From assembly GCF_037414475.1 (NCBI RefSeq), contig NZ_CP147913.1, positions 248,001 to 312,000 on the forward strand: a stretch of DNA of 64,000 nucleotides, in the 5' to 3' direction. The notes beneath the pieces were generated by a model. The model saw only the letters and a list, made by a program, of their open reading frames with translations. It ran no database searches and was not told the origin of the DNA. How positions within the stretch are numbered: the stretch's first letter is position 1; every line of letters starts with the position of its first letter. Below are positions 8,227 to 17,122 of this stretch, one piece after another. Made by a program: the position numbers and the translations under genes. The DNA comes from Myxococcus stipitatus (GTDB lineage: Bacteria; Myxococcota; Myxococcia; Myxococcales; Myxococcaceae).

Positions 8227-8963
8227 TTGAGCTCCTCCTCGATATCGGCTTCGACCTTCTTCGCCCACTCCTGGACGCGCTGACCTTCCGCGGGGTCATA
8301 CGCGACGCTCCCCTGCTTCACCTTCTCGATGGCGTCGCGCGCCTTCTTGGCCTTGTCGTCCTTGAGGAGCGTCTCGGCGAGGAAGTAGTACGCACGCAGC
8401 ATCTCCGGGTGCTTCTCGATGACCTTCTGGTAATAATCCGCGGACTTCGACAGGTCCCGCTTGGGCCACGGCAGCTCGTAGTAGTAGCGGCCCTTCACCA
8501 GGAGCGGCGCGCCGAAGCCGTAGCTCGAATCAATCTTGATGGCCGCGTCGATGCGCTCGTTGAACTTGCCCTCAAGCCCCTCGCCCAGCGCCTTCATCAC
8601 CCCCACGGCCTGAGAGTAGGCGCCGATACCGGTGGCCGCGTAGTAGTGGCCTTCCACTCGCGCGGGCGACAGCTTCACCGCCTTCTCCGCCACGTCCCAC
8701 GTCTGCCGGCCCAGGACCTTCTTGAGCTTCTCGCTCGTGGCCCCGTCCGCCTGCCACTGGAGCAGCCGCGCCTGGCGCCACACGAGCTCAAAGTCCTCGG
8801 GGGCCGCGGTGAGTGCCTTCTTGAGCTCCGCTTCCAGCTCCTTCACGGCAGCGGGCTCCACTCGCTTGGCATGCAAAGCGTCGAGCTTGGCCAGAACCTC
8901 GGTCTCCGCAGCCCCTGCCGAACCGGCCATGAGCACGCACAACGCAAGTAAAATCAGGCGCAT
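8223..8963 (-). CDS. secreted TPR-like protein (TatT/TRAP-associated type)
   Basis: A 246-residue protein with a clear signal peptide, MRLILLALCVLMAGSAGAA, cleaved after about residue 19. The mature part is an array of helical TPR-like repeats; recognisable elements are FELVWRQARLLQW, VEGHYYAATGIGAYSQ and LRAYYFLAETLLKDDKAKKA. The Gly/Tyr-rich central element resembles the TatT component of some TRAP transporters, but no transporter genes are adjacent, so the role is not assigned. It ends in an acidic helix. There is no good Shine-Dalgarno sequence before the ATG. It is the first gene of a two-gene unit whose second gene, the acyl-CoA ligase, starts inside its stop codon, suggesting a shared role in fatty acid uptake or handling at the cell envelope. 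Confidence 0.85.
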   Translation of the reverse strand: MRLILLALCVLMAGSAGAAETEVLAKLDALHAKRVEPAAVKELEAELKKALTAAPEDFELVWRQARLLQWQADGATSEKLKKVLGRQTWDVAEKAVKLSPARVEGHYYAATGIGAYSQAVGVMKALGEGLEGKFNERIDAAIKIDSSYGFGAPLLVKGRYYYELPWPKRDLSKSADYYQKVIEKHPEMLRAYYFLAETLLKDDKAKKARDAIEKVKQGSVAYDPAEGQRVQEWAKKVEADIEEELK

Positions 8964-9023
8964 AAGGGGGGATTAACACGCACGCTCGGCCGCACGCAAA
9001 CCACGTGGATCCGCATTCCGCGT

Positions 9024-9074
9024 CAAAACGAAGGGCGGGCCCAGCAAGGTCAGAAGACCCTGCCAGTCCCGCCC
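9024..9074 (-). terminator. rho-independent terminator after the sigma factor gene
   Basis: The stem gggcggg (9033-9039) pairs with cccgccc (9068-9074), and an inner ggtc/gacc pair lies in between. On the minus strand it is followed by TTCGTTTTGAC. It is placed 33 nt beyond the sigma factor stop codon. Confidence 0.6.
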
Positions 9075-9106
9075 CGTGAGTCCATCGCCCCAGGTGGGGC
9101 CGAGCG

Positions 9107-9844
9107 TCAGGCCGCGTCCAGGGTGGCCTGCTCTTCGTTCTCGTTGAAGGCCGACAGGTAGCGCTCCAGGAAGTTCTTCGTCTTGAGCTCCACCTGGCGC
9201 ACGCGCTCGCGCGACACGCCCCAGCGCTGGCCGAGTTCCTCCAGGGTGAGCGGCTTGTCCTGCGTCAGCCGCTCCGTGAGGATGTCCCAGCCCAGGTCGC
9301 CAATGCGCTTGCGGACCTTGGTGAGCGCGTCCTGGATTTCGGTGTCCTGCTCGTTGGAGAGGAACACATCCTGAGGCGACGGCCCGCTGTCTTCCAACCG
9401 GTCCAGGAAGGTCGTCTCGCCCTCCTCGTCGATGGAGGCATCCAGCGAGAAGTCCACCATGCTTCCACGCTCGGCCTCGCCGCCGCGGACCTGGCTGCGA
9501 TTGTCCTTCAGGTAGCGGGTGATGTAGGCGCGAATCCACCACACCGCGTACGTCGCGAAGCGCACGTTCTTCTTGGGGTCGAAGTGCTCGATCGCCTTCA
9601 TCAAACCCACGTTGCCTTCCTGGATGAGGTCATCCAGTCGCGCGCCACGGTTGGCGAACTTCTTCGCCACCGCGACAACGAAGGCGAGGTTGGAGGTGGC
9701 GAGCGTCTGTCTCGCGGACTCGTCACCCTTGCGAGCGCGGCGAGCCAGCTCGTACTCCTGCTCGCGCGTCAGTTGCTGGTGTCCCCCCAGATGACGCAGA
9801 TATTGCGACAGGCCCTCCGCCGCAAACTTCGTCGAGTTGGCCAT
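9107..9844 (-). CDS. alternative sigma-70 family factor (RpoH/SigB-SigC-like)
   Basis: A ~245-residue group 2/3 sigma factor. Region 1.2/2.1 begins with LSQYLRHLGGHQQLTREQEYELARRARKGD. Region 2.3-2.4 contains LDDLIQEGNVGLMKAIEHFD and FATYAVWWIRAYITRYLKDN, and region 4.2 has LEELGQRWGVSRERVRQVEL. The RpoH-box-like context and short length place it with sigma-32-like factors such as Myxococcus SigB, SigC and SigE, which act in development and stress; which one is not decided here. The chosen ATG has GGAGG ten bases upstream; an in-frame start at 9997 would add 51 non-conserved residues. A dyad CGAAA-TCTG-TTTCG lies ~100 nt upstream, and a terminator hairpin follows the gene, so it is monocistronic. 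Confidence 0.95.
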   Translation of the reverse strand: MANSTKFAAEGLSQYLRHLGGHQQLTREQEYELARRARKGDESARQTLATSNLAFVVAVAKKFANRGARLDDLIQEGNVGLMKAIEHFDPKKNVRFATYAVWWIRAYITRYLKDNRSQVRGGEAERGSMVDFSLDASIDEEGETTFLDRLEDSGPSPQDVFLSNEQDTEIQDALTKVRKRIGDLGWDILTERLTQDKPLTLEELGQRWGVSRERVRQVELKTKNFLERYLSAFNENEEQATLDAA

Positions 9845-9947
9845 GATTTCCCGTCCTCCGTTCGATGCCGGACGCGCCGTCCCCGCCGACTCGCGTCCAC
9901 CTGCCTCTAGGACGCCCAACGAGCGAAAGGGTTTCTCATTCCGTCGC

Positions 9948-9961
9948 CGAAATCTGTTTCG
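9948..9961. promoter_or_regulatory. inverted repeat upstream of the sigma factor gene
   Basis: The dyad cgaaa-tctg-tttcg is AT-rich against its surroundings and lies ~104 nt before the chosen ATG. It overlaps the longer, less likely reading of the gene. It may be an operator; no regulator is identified. Confidence 0.3.
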
Positions 9962-10057
9962 ACTGTCGACCCGCGCCCCATGGAGGTGGGCGGGCATGCG
10001 CTTCCGCTGACTTGCAAGGTTGAGGAGCGCGACGTCCGAGGCGCGCGTCCCTGCTCC

Positions 10058-11488
10058 TCAGTTAGAACGCACGAGCGCGGGGAAGATTTTCTGGGGATTG
10101 AGCAGGCCTGATGGGTCGAAGAAGGACTTGAGGCGCCGTTGAAGTTCGATCAGTCCTGGCCCCTGCTCGAGCGCGAGAAATTCCCGCTTCGCGAGGCCCA
10201 CACCATGCTCGCCTGTGATCGTGCCGCCCAGTTCCACCGTCATCACCAACATGCGGCGCAGGGCTTCGTCCACCAAGGGACGTTGATGGGGCCCTTCATA
10301 GAGAATGTTGGCGTGGAGATTTCCATCCCCCGCATGGCCATACGTGGCCACGGTGAGTCCCATTTCGGCGCCCATGGATTTCAGCCGCTCGATGATTTCG
10401 GGAATTTTTGAGCGGGGAACGACGATGTCTTCTGAAATCTTGTGAGGCTTGAGGGCGCGCAGCGCGGGGGAGATCACGCGCCGGACGGCCCACAGCTTCT
10501 CCCGCTGGGACTCGTCCCGCGCGACGAGCGTCTGCGCGGCGCCTTGCTGTGCGCAGATGTCGCCGACGCGTGACAGCTCCTCCAACAACGCCTCCTCGCT
10601 CGTGCCGTCCACTTCGACGATGAGGGCGGAGCCGGCCCCCGAAGGAAACGTGAAGCCCCGCCCATCCACCGCGCGCAGGGCCACGTCGTCGATGAGCTCC
10701 AGACAGCGGGGGAGGATTCCCGCCGCGAGCACCGCGGACACGGCCCGCGCCGCGTCCAGCACGGACGCAAACACCACGAGCGCCGTGACGACTTTTCGTG
10801 GCAACGGAATGAGCTGCAGGGTGATCTCCGTCGCGACCCCGAGGGTTCCCTCCGAGCCCACGAAGAGGCCCACCAGGTCATAGCCCGCCACGCCCTTGAT
10901 GGTCCGCCGGCCGACGCGGACGACCTCGCCGTCGGGAAGCACCCATTCCAGGCCGATGACGTAGTCGCGCGTGACGCCATACTTGAGCGCGCGAGGACCG
11001 CCCGCGTTCTCCGCGACGTTGCCGCCCAGCGTGCAGAACTCCCAGGAGTTCGGATCCGGTGGATAGAAGAGGCCCTGCGCCTCCACCGCCTTCATCAAGT
11101 CACCCGTCACGACGCCCGGCTCCACCACGGCCGTGAGGTCCTCGGCGGAGATGGAGCGGATGCGGTTCATGCGCTCCAGGCTCACCGCCACGCCGCCATT
11201 CAAGGGCAGCGAGCCTCCACTCTTCCCGCTGCGCGCACCGCAAGGCGTGAAGGGTACGCCGTGCGCAACACAGGCCTTGAAGAGCGCCGACACCTGCGCG
11301 GCGCTCTCGGGGAACACGACCACGTCGGGTGGGAAGACGCCGCTGTCGGACTCATCGCGGCCGTAGGCGGCGAGCGTGTCGGTGTCCTGTCGCCATTGCC
11401 CTGGAGCGAAGACGCGTGCCAGGGACTCGCACACCCGCGCCACCCGCTGCGGGTCCACACGAGCGGGCCGCGCGGAGACGTCACTCAT
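10058..11488 (-). CDS. FAD-linked oxidase, GlcD family (glycolate/D-lactate dehydrogenase type)
   Basis: A 476-residue flavoprotein with a PCMH-type FAD-binding half and the C-terminal FAD-oxidase half. Visible motifs are TPCGARSGKSGGSLPLNGG, LGGNVAENAGGPRALKYGVT, the lid VGSEGTLGVATEITL, and near the end YGHAGDGNLHANIL and GTITGEHGVGLAKREFL, all typical of the GlcD subunit and D-lactate dehydrogenases. It oxidises a 2-hydroxyacid and passes electrons onward; no GlcE or GlcF gene is adjacent, so it may be a stand-alone D-lactate or D-2-hydroxyglutarate dehydrogenase. The ATG at 11488 overlaps the folE stop as ATGA, so it is translationally coupled to folE. A start at 11512 would overlap folE further. 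Confidence 0.92.
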   Translation of the reverse strand: MSDVSARPARVDPQRVARVCESLARVFAPGQWRQDTDTLAAYGRDESDSGVFPPDVVVFPESAAQVSALFKACVAHGVPFTPCGARSGKSGGSLPLNGGVAVSLERMNRIRSISAEDLTAVVEPGVVTGDLMKAVEAQGLFYPPDPNSWEFCTLGGNVAENAGGPRALKYGVTRDYVIGLEWVLPDGEVVRVGRRTIKGVAGYDLVGLFVGSEGTLGVATEITLQLIPLPRKVVTALVVFASVLDAARAVSAVLAAGILPRCLELIDDVALRAVDGRGFTFPSGAGSALIVEVDGTSEEALLEELSRVGDICAQQGAAQTLVARDESQREKLWAVRRVISPALRALKPHKISEDIVVPRSKIPEIIERLKSMGAEMGLTVATYGHAGDGNLHANILYEGPHQRPLVDEALRRMLVMTVELGGTITGEHGVGLAKREFLALEQGPGLIELQRRLKSFFDPSGLLNPQKIFPALVRSN

Positions 11489-12117
11489 CGCCGGGCCCCC
11501 AGCCGGGCCCACAACTCCCTGCGCAAGGCGCCGTCCTCACGCAGCACACCCTCATACGCCTCCGCATGGGTGATGGCGTCGCGCTGCTGGGCACCACGCA
11601 TACGCAGACACGCCTGCTCGGCTTCAATGACACACGCGGTGCCAGGGCTGCCGAGCACGCGGGCCAGGGAGCTGGCCACCTCGCGGGCCAGGTCCTCCTG
11701 GAGGATGAGGCGGTGCGCGAAGCAATCCACCAGCGCGGACAGGCGCCCGAAGCCCGCCATCTGCTTGCCCGGCACATAGGCCACGTGGGCCAGTCCCGTC
11801 ACCGGCAACAGGTGATGCGGGCACATCGAATGGAAGCGGAGGTTCGTCACCACCACCAATTCACGGGACGAGCCTCGAGGCGAAGGGAAGGTCTTTCCCA
11901 GCACCTCCTCGGGCGTCTTGGAGTAGCCATCCAGGAAGTCGCGGCACCAGGCGTCGGCCACGCGCTGAGGCGTGTCCACCAGGTTCGCGTCATCGAGTGG
12001 CAGCCCCGCGGCATGAAGGAAGGCCTTCACCGCTTCGGCCATGGCGACGGGGTCCGGCACGCCCACGGGAGGCGGAGGAATGGGGGCTCTGCGGGTGCGA
12101 GCTTTGGACGAGGTCAC
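11485..12117 (-). CDS. folE: GTP cyclohydrolase I
   Basis: A 210-residue enzyme converting GTP to 7,8-dihydroneopterin triphosphate, the first step to tetrahydrofolate and related pterins. The zinc and active-site motif SMCPHHLLPVTG gives Cys99, His101 and His102, and the third zinc ligand is Cys170 in EAEQACLRMRG. The usual E in MCEHHLLP is Pro here, and the usual H of AHxCM is Gln, but the catalytic residues are kept. TPQRVADAW and PGKQMAGFGRLSALVD are family hallmarks. GTG 12117 with AGGAG ten bases upstream was chosen because the longer frame (12195) would run into the Rieske gene. It is coupled to the following FAD oxidase gene by an ATGA overlap. Confidence 0.95.
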   Translation of the reverse strand: MTSSKARTRRAPIPPPPVGVPDPVAMAEAVKAFLHAAGLPLDDANLVDTPQRVADAWCRDFLDGYSKTPEEVLGKTFPSPRGSSRELVVVTNLRFHSMCPHHLLPVTGLAHVAYVPGKQMAGFGRLSALVDCFAHRLILQEDLAREVASSLARVLGSPGTACVIEAEQACLRMRGAQQRDAITHAEAYEGVLREDGALRRELWARLGARR

Positions 12118-12148
12118 GGGGACAAGACTCCTACAGGGCGACGGGCAC

Positions 12149-12493
12149 TCAACGGGCAGGGACGCTAGCCGATGCGGCGATGAGTATCTCGTCACCTCGC
12201 ACGGTCACTTCGTAGATGCGAACGCGGGCGTCGGGGCGCCAAGGGCAGTGCCCCGTGCGCACATCGAAGGGCCATGAATGCAGCGGGCAATGCAGCAGGT
12301 GCCCGGCCAGGTCTCCCTCGGCCAATGAGGCCCCTCGATGGGGACAGGTGTCTTCCAGGGCATGCAGCCGCCCGTCCACGCGGACGAGCGCCAGCCGGAC
12401 GTCTCCAACGCGCACCACCGCCCGCCCCCGCGCGTCCAACTCATCGAGCCGCGCCACCGGAATGAACCGCCCGTCAGGTTGTCCTTCATCCAT
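12149..12493 (-). CDS. Rieske [2Fe-2S] ferredoxin
   Basis: A 114-residue small Rieske protein. DTCPHRGASLAEGD and LLHCPLHSWPFD provide the C-x-H and C-x2-H cluster ligands, which is the arrangement in dioxygenase ferredoxins and NirD. It lacks a signal or anchor, so it is a cytoplasmic electron carrier. GGAG lies eight bases before the ATG. It is the first gene of a three-gene unit with folE (31 nt gap) and the GlcD-type oxidase, which makes it a possible electron acceptor or donor for that flavoenzyme, although this is only inferred from order. No oxygenase subunit is nearby. Confidence 0.93.
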   Translation of the reverse strand: MDEGQPDGRFIPVARLDELDARGRAVVRVGDVRLALVRVDGRLHALEDTCPHRGASLAEGDLAGHLLHCPLHSWPFDVRTGHCPWRPDARVRIYEVTVRGDEILIAASASVPAR

Positions 12494-12635
12494 TCAGGTG
12501 TCTCCATAGCCCCAGCGGTGGCGGCTTCTTCCGCTGAAACTCTCTCAGGGCCTCGGTGTGTATCGCTCGGCCGTGTTAGCCTGTCTTGACTCTCCCGGGG
12601 GCCCTCAGTAGAGCAACCGGGCGGTCCACTTTCCG

Positions 12636-13061
12636 ATGACCCAGCGCGCCCACACCTTCGCCCGCGGCACCGCGACGTTGCTCGTCGTGCTGTGGGCGTT
12701 GCAGCCGCTGGGGGCCCTGCTCCACGCCCGGGACGCCCACGCACACCGCTTCTGCCCCGAACATCAGACGTTCGAGGAGACAGCGAAGGGCACCGGAGCG
12801 ATTCAGGCCCGGCTCGCCCCGGAGAAGCAGGCGCAGCTCTACGCCACGGTCGCCGGAGGCACGGACCCGGCCCGCCTGAATCACGAGACGTGCCCGCTGC
12901 TGACCTCGGGCACACGCGACGAGCTGCTCTTCACGGCACCGTCGACGTGGACCCTGGCCCGGCTCGCGGTGAGCAGCCCCACCACCGCGCCTCCTCACGT
13001 CAGCCCTCCCCTCTCCGTCCTCGACATCGCGCCCAAGTCCTCACCGCCCGCGCACGCCTGA
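12636..13061 (+). CDS. small secreted protein with H-x2-C-x-E-H motif (paralogue A)
   Basis: A 141-residue protein of unknown family. The hydrophobic N-terminal segment (residues ~11-29) is a signal or anchor, followed by the His/Cys-rich stretch LLHARDAHAHRFCPEHQTFE (H30, H35, H37, C40, H43) and a second cluster NHETC (H83, C86). The C-terminus is Pro-rich and ends LDIAPKSSPPAHA. The same arrangement (hydrophobic start, LH, H-x2-C-x-E-H, a later His/Cys pair, and LxxAPKxSPPxA at the end) occurs in the minus-strand gene at 23480-23914, so the two are paralogues. It heads a set of genes for a beta-barrel and a ZnuABC-type transporter, which suggests a periplasmic metal-binding role. The ribosome-binding site is weak. 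Confidence 0.75.
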   Translation: MTQRAHTFARGTATLLVVLWALQPLGALLHARDAHAHRFCPEHQTFEETAKGTGAIQARLAPEKQAQLYATVAGGTDPARLNHETCPLLTSGTRDELLFTAPSTWTLARLAVSSPTTAPPHVSPPLSVLDIAPKSSPPAHA

Positions 13062-13139
13062 GTCGCGTCCGCAGTGGCAGTCAGGTCATTGGCGTTGGAC
13101 GTCCGCGCATGCGTGCGTCCAAGCTCGAGGAGTATTCGC

Positions 13140-14501
13140 GTGTCCCCCGTCTCACGTCGTCCGCGCACCGCGTTGGTCGTCGCGTCTTTCATGCTCTTGT
13201 TGTCCGCGGCCTCGGCCTCGGCGCAGGAATCCGTCTCCCCACCCTTGCCCGATGCCGGCACGGAGCCCGATGCGGGCGCCGATGCGGGCTCCCCCCCAGA
13301 GACTCCCTCCGGCCTCACTCCCGAGGAGATGGCCGAAATCGAAAAGGCCTTTGGTGGAGACACCCAACAAGGTGTCCCCTCCACCACGTCCGCGCCTCCC
13401 ACGCCCACGCCAGGGGGAGGCCTGCCGCTGTCCATCCCCGCGGCTGGCGGTGGCACCAACCTCCTGGACATGAGCTTCATCCTGGACATCGCCGCCGCGG
13501 CGTTCACGTCCAAGGAGCCACTCCAGGGCGGCGCGCACGACCCGTCGCGCAATGGCTTCAACCTCCAGCAGTTGGAGCTGTCCATCGGCTCTGTCGTGGA
13601 CCCGTACTTCCGCTTCGACGCGAACCTGGTCTACAGCCAGTTCGGCGTCGAAATCGAGGAAGCCTACGGCACCACGCTGGCCCTGCCCGCGAGCCTCCAG
13701 GTCCGCGCGGGCCAGTTCCTCACCCGCTTCGGCCGGCTGAATCCCACCCATCCGCACGCGTGGGACTTCGCGGACCAGCCCTTCGCGCTCAGCCGCGTGT
13801 TTGGTGGGGAGGGCAATCGAGGGCTCGGCGTGGAGCTGTCCTGGCTCACACCGCTGCCCTGGTTCGTGGAGCTCACCGGAAGCCTCACCGACGCCACGGG
13901 CGAAGCCACCGCCCGCAGCTTCCTGGGCGCGTCGAATGACCGGGTCCTGTCCCCGCTGGACCTCCAAGCCACGGGCGTCGTGAAGCAGTTCTTCCCGCTG
14001 ACGGATGACCTGTCGCTGATGTGGGGTCTGTCCGTCGCCACGGGGCCCAACCCCACCGGCTACCGCAACCGCACGGACCTCTACGGCACCGACGTGTACC
14101 TGCGCTTCCGGCCCATCACCGAGGCCAGCACCACGCTGCTCACCTTCCAGGTGGAGGGGTTCTATCGGCGGCGGCAGGTGCCTCGAGATGTGCTCACGGA
14201 CTTCAACGGCTATGCCCAGGCCGCGTGGCGATTCTCCCAGCGATGGGCCGCCGCCGCGCGCTACGAGTACGGCACACCGGCGAAGGGCGAGAACGGCCAG
14301 GTGGCCGTGGATCCGCTGGACCCCGAGTGGACGAAGAACCGGGACCGCGTCTCCGCCAACGTCACCTGGTGGCCCACCGAGTTCTCCCGCTTGCGACTGC
14401 AGGCGGCCAGAGACCATGCGCACTGGCGGGACGAGGCGGACTACTCGTTGTTCCTCGCCCTCGAGCTGGTGACGGGTGCCCACGGCGCCCATGCGTTCTG
14501 A
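13140..14501 (+). CDS. outer-membrane beta-barrel protein of the zinc locus
   Basis: A 453-residue exported protein. The GTG at 13140 is chosen because GAGGAG lies seven bases upstream; the frame is open further back to 13074. A signal peptide (ALVVASFMLLLSAASASAQ) is followed by a low-complexity Asp/Ala/Pro linker to about residue 115. From there alternate-residue hydrophobic strands run to the end: LQQLELSIGSVVDPYFRFDANLVYSQF, LQVRAGQFLTRFGRLNPTHPHAWDF, VELSWLTP and others, with a final Phe, as expected for Omp85-inserted barrels. No TonB box or plug domain is seen. It lies between the small His/Cys protein and the ZnuA-like gene, so passage of zinc or a zinc chelate across the outer membrane is the likely role. 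Confidence 0.85.
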   Translation: MSPVSRRPRTALVVASFMLLLSAASASAQESVSPPLPDAGTEPDAGADAGSPPETPSGLTPEEMAEIEKAFGGDTQQGVPSTTSAPPTPTPGGGLPLSIPAAGGGTNLLDMSFILDIAAAAFTSKEPLQGGAHDPSRNGFNLQQLELSIGSVVDPYFRFDANLVYSQFGVEIEEAYGTTLALPASLQVRAGQFLTRFGRLNPTHPHAWDFADQPFALSRVFGGEGNRGLGVELSWLTPLPWFVELTGSLTDATGEATARSFLGASNDRVLSPLDLQATGVVKQFFPLTDDLSLMWGLSVATGPNPTGYRNRTDLYGTDVYLRFRPITEASTTLLTFQVEGFYRRRQVPRDVLTDFNGYAQAAWRFSQRWAAAARYEYGTPAKGENGQVAVDPLDPEWTKNRDRVSANVTWWPTEFSRLRLQAARDHAHWRDEADYSLFLALELVTGAHGAHAF

Positions 14502-14526
14502 ACCTCTTTCACGGGAGCCCTGCCCC

Positions 14527-15453
14527 ATGCGTCCATTTCGATTCGTCGCGGCCCTGTGCGCCGCACTCTCAATGCTCATCGCCGTGCCCGCTCGCGCGGC
14601 CATCAACGTCGTCACCACCCTCCCCGACCTCGCCGCGCTGACCAAGGCGGTGGGCGGAGACCTGGTCCAGGTGCAGTCCATGGCCCTGGGAAGCCAGGAC
14701 CCCCACCGTGTGGACGCGAAGCCCAGCCTCGCGCTCGCGCTGAGGAACGCCGACCTGCTCATCTCCGTGGGCCTGGACCTGGAGATCGGCTGGCTGCCCA
14801 ACCTCCAGACCGGTTCGCGAAACCCGCGCATCCAGGTGGGCAACCCGGGCTTCCTCGATGCCTCGCGCTTCGTCCGGCTGCTGGAGGTCCCCACCACCAA
14901 GGTGGACCGCAGCGAGGGCGACGTTCACCCCGGCGGCAACCCCCACTACCTCTATGACCCGCGTCAGGGCGCGGCGGTGGCGCAAGGCATCGCCGAGCGG
15001 CTGGCGCAGCTCGACTCCAAGAACGCCGCCACCTACCGCGCCAACGCCACCCGCTTCGTCGCCGAGTTGGATGCCGCGCGTGTGGGCTGGGAGAAGCGGC
15101 TGGTCGGCCTCAAGGGTGTTCCTGTCATCGCGTTCCACCGGACGACGCCGTACCTGGCGGACTGGCTGGGCTTCGAGCCCATCGCGTTCCTCGAGCCCAA
15201 GCCGGGCATCCCGCCCAACCCTTCGCACGTGGCCCAGGTCCTGGTGCAAGCGCGTCAGCGCAAGGCGCGCATGGTGCTCATCGAGAGCTACTACAACGAC
15301 CGCGAAGCCAAGATGGTCGCCAACATGATTCCCGCGCAGGTGGTCGTCCTGCACGGAGGCACGGACTTCCGTGCGGGCGAGACATACATCCAGCACATCA
15401 ACGAGATGGTGGGCAGCCTGGAGAAGGTCTTCACCGCTGGGAAGGGGGGCTGA
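14527..15453 (+). CDS. znuA: zinc ABC transporter substrate-binding protein (ZnuA-like)
   Basis: A 308-residue cluster A-I metal-binding protein. The signal peptide is MRPFRFVAALCAALSMLIAVPARA. Three His ligands are visible: H60 in SQDPHRVDAKPS, H140 in GGNPHYLYDP and H204 in AFHRTTPYLA, with E253 in IESYYND as a possible fourth. Three His match the zinc-binding ZnuA pattern rather than the His2-Glu-Asp site of manganese binders. The His-rich loop of many ZnuA proteins is missing. ATG 14527 has GGGAG nine bases upstream; the longer frame from 14476 would overlap the barrel gene. It captures metal in the periplasm for the permease and ATPase encoded three and two genes downstream. Confidence 0.92.
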   Translation: MRPFRFVAALCAALSMLIAVPARAAINVVTTLPDLAALTKAVGGDLVQVQSMALGSQDPHRVDAKPSLALALRNADLLISVGLDLEIGWLPNLQTGSRNPRIQVGNPGFLDASRFVRLLEVPTTKVDRSEGDVHPGGNPHYLYDPRQGAAVAQGIAERLAQLDSKNAATYRANATRFVAELDAARVGWEKRLVGLKGVPVIAFHRTTPYLADWLGFEPIAFLEPKPGIPPNPSHVAQVLVQARQRKARMVLIESYYNDREAKMVANMIPAQVVVLHGGTDFRAGETYIQHINEMVGSLEKVFTAGKGG

Positions 15454-15456
15454 GCC

Positions 15457-16300
<844 letters not shown>

Positions 16301-16314
<14 letters not shown>

Positions 16315-17122
16315 GTCCTCGAGCCCCGAGTCCTCCGCGCACTCGGTGTCGCCGACCTTCAAGCTGGGTGAGCCTCTGCTCACCTGCGCTGACCTGGTCA
16401 TCGGCTACAACGACAAGGCCATGTTGCCGCCTATCAACATGGTCATCCGCCGCGGTGAGTTCATCGCCGTGGTGGGGCGCAATGGCTCCGGCAAGAGCAC
16501 CTGGTTCAAGACGCTCCTGGGGATGATTGACCCCGTGTCCGGCAGCATCACCCGGAGCCATCCGGAGATGCGCAGCGCCTATGTCCCGCAGACGTCTGGA
16601 ATCGACTCACTGCTGCCGCTGCGGGCCCGGGAGCTGACCGCGTGGGGACGGCTGCGGGGCTGGAGCTTCCTGTGGCCCTTCGCCCGGAAGGCGGACCGCG
16701 ACACCGTGGAGGCGGCGCTGGAGACCGCTGGCGCCAAGGCCATCGCGGGCAGGCCCTACCGTGAGCTGTCCGAGGGCCAGAAGCAACGCACGCTCCTGGC
16801 CCGGCTCATCGCCACCGAAGCGGACATGGTGCTGCTGGACGAGCCCACCGCCGCGATGGACGCCGTCGCCGAGCGGGAGACGATGCAGCGGCTGTGTTCG
16901 CTCGCGCGTCAGCGGGGCCTGGGCGTGGTGGTGGTGTGCCACGACCTGGAGGTCGCCGCTGAACACGCGGACGTGCTGCTGTTCGTGGACCGGGAGACCT
17001 CCGCCTTCGTCGTGGGCGACGCGCGCACCGTGTTCTGCCACCCCGCCTTCCGCCGCCAGTACGGCGACGAGTACTGCCACAAAGCACCCGAGGGACCTCA
17101 TCGTGGAAACAGCGCTCGCTGA
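16301..17122 (+). CDS. znuC: metal ABC transporter ATP-binding protein (ZnuC-like)
   Basis: A 273-residue ABC ATPase. Walker A is GRNGSGKST, the Q-loop is AYVPQTSGID, the signature is LSEGQKQRTLLARL, Walker B is MVLLDEPTAAMD and the H-loop is VVVCHDLE. The first ~25 residues are a Ser/Glu-rich extension. The start is a GTG at 16301 with GGAGG upstream and a 14-nt overlap with the preceding lipoprotein gene. The C-terminal part after the H-loop is the short, His/Cys-containing tail seen in zinc/manganese systems (FCHPAFRRQYGDEYCHK). It powers import through the permease whose gene begins 20 nt inside its 3' end. Confidence 0.93.
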
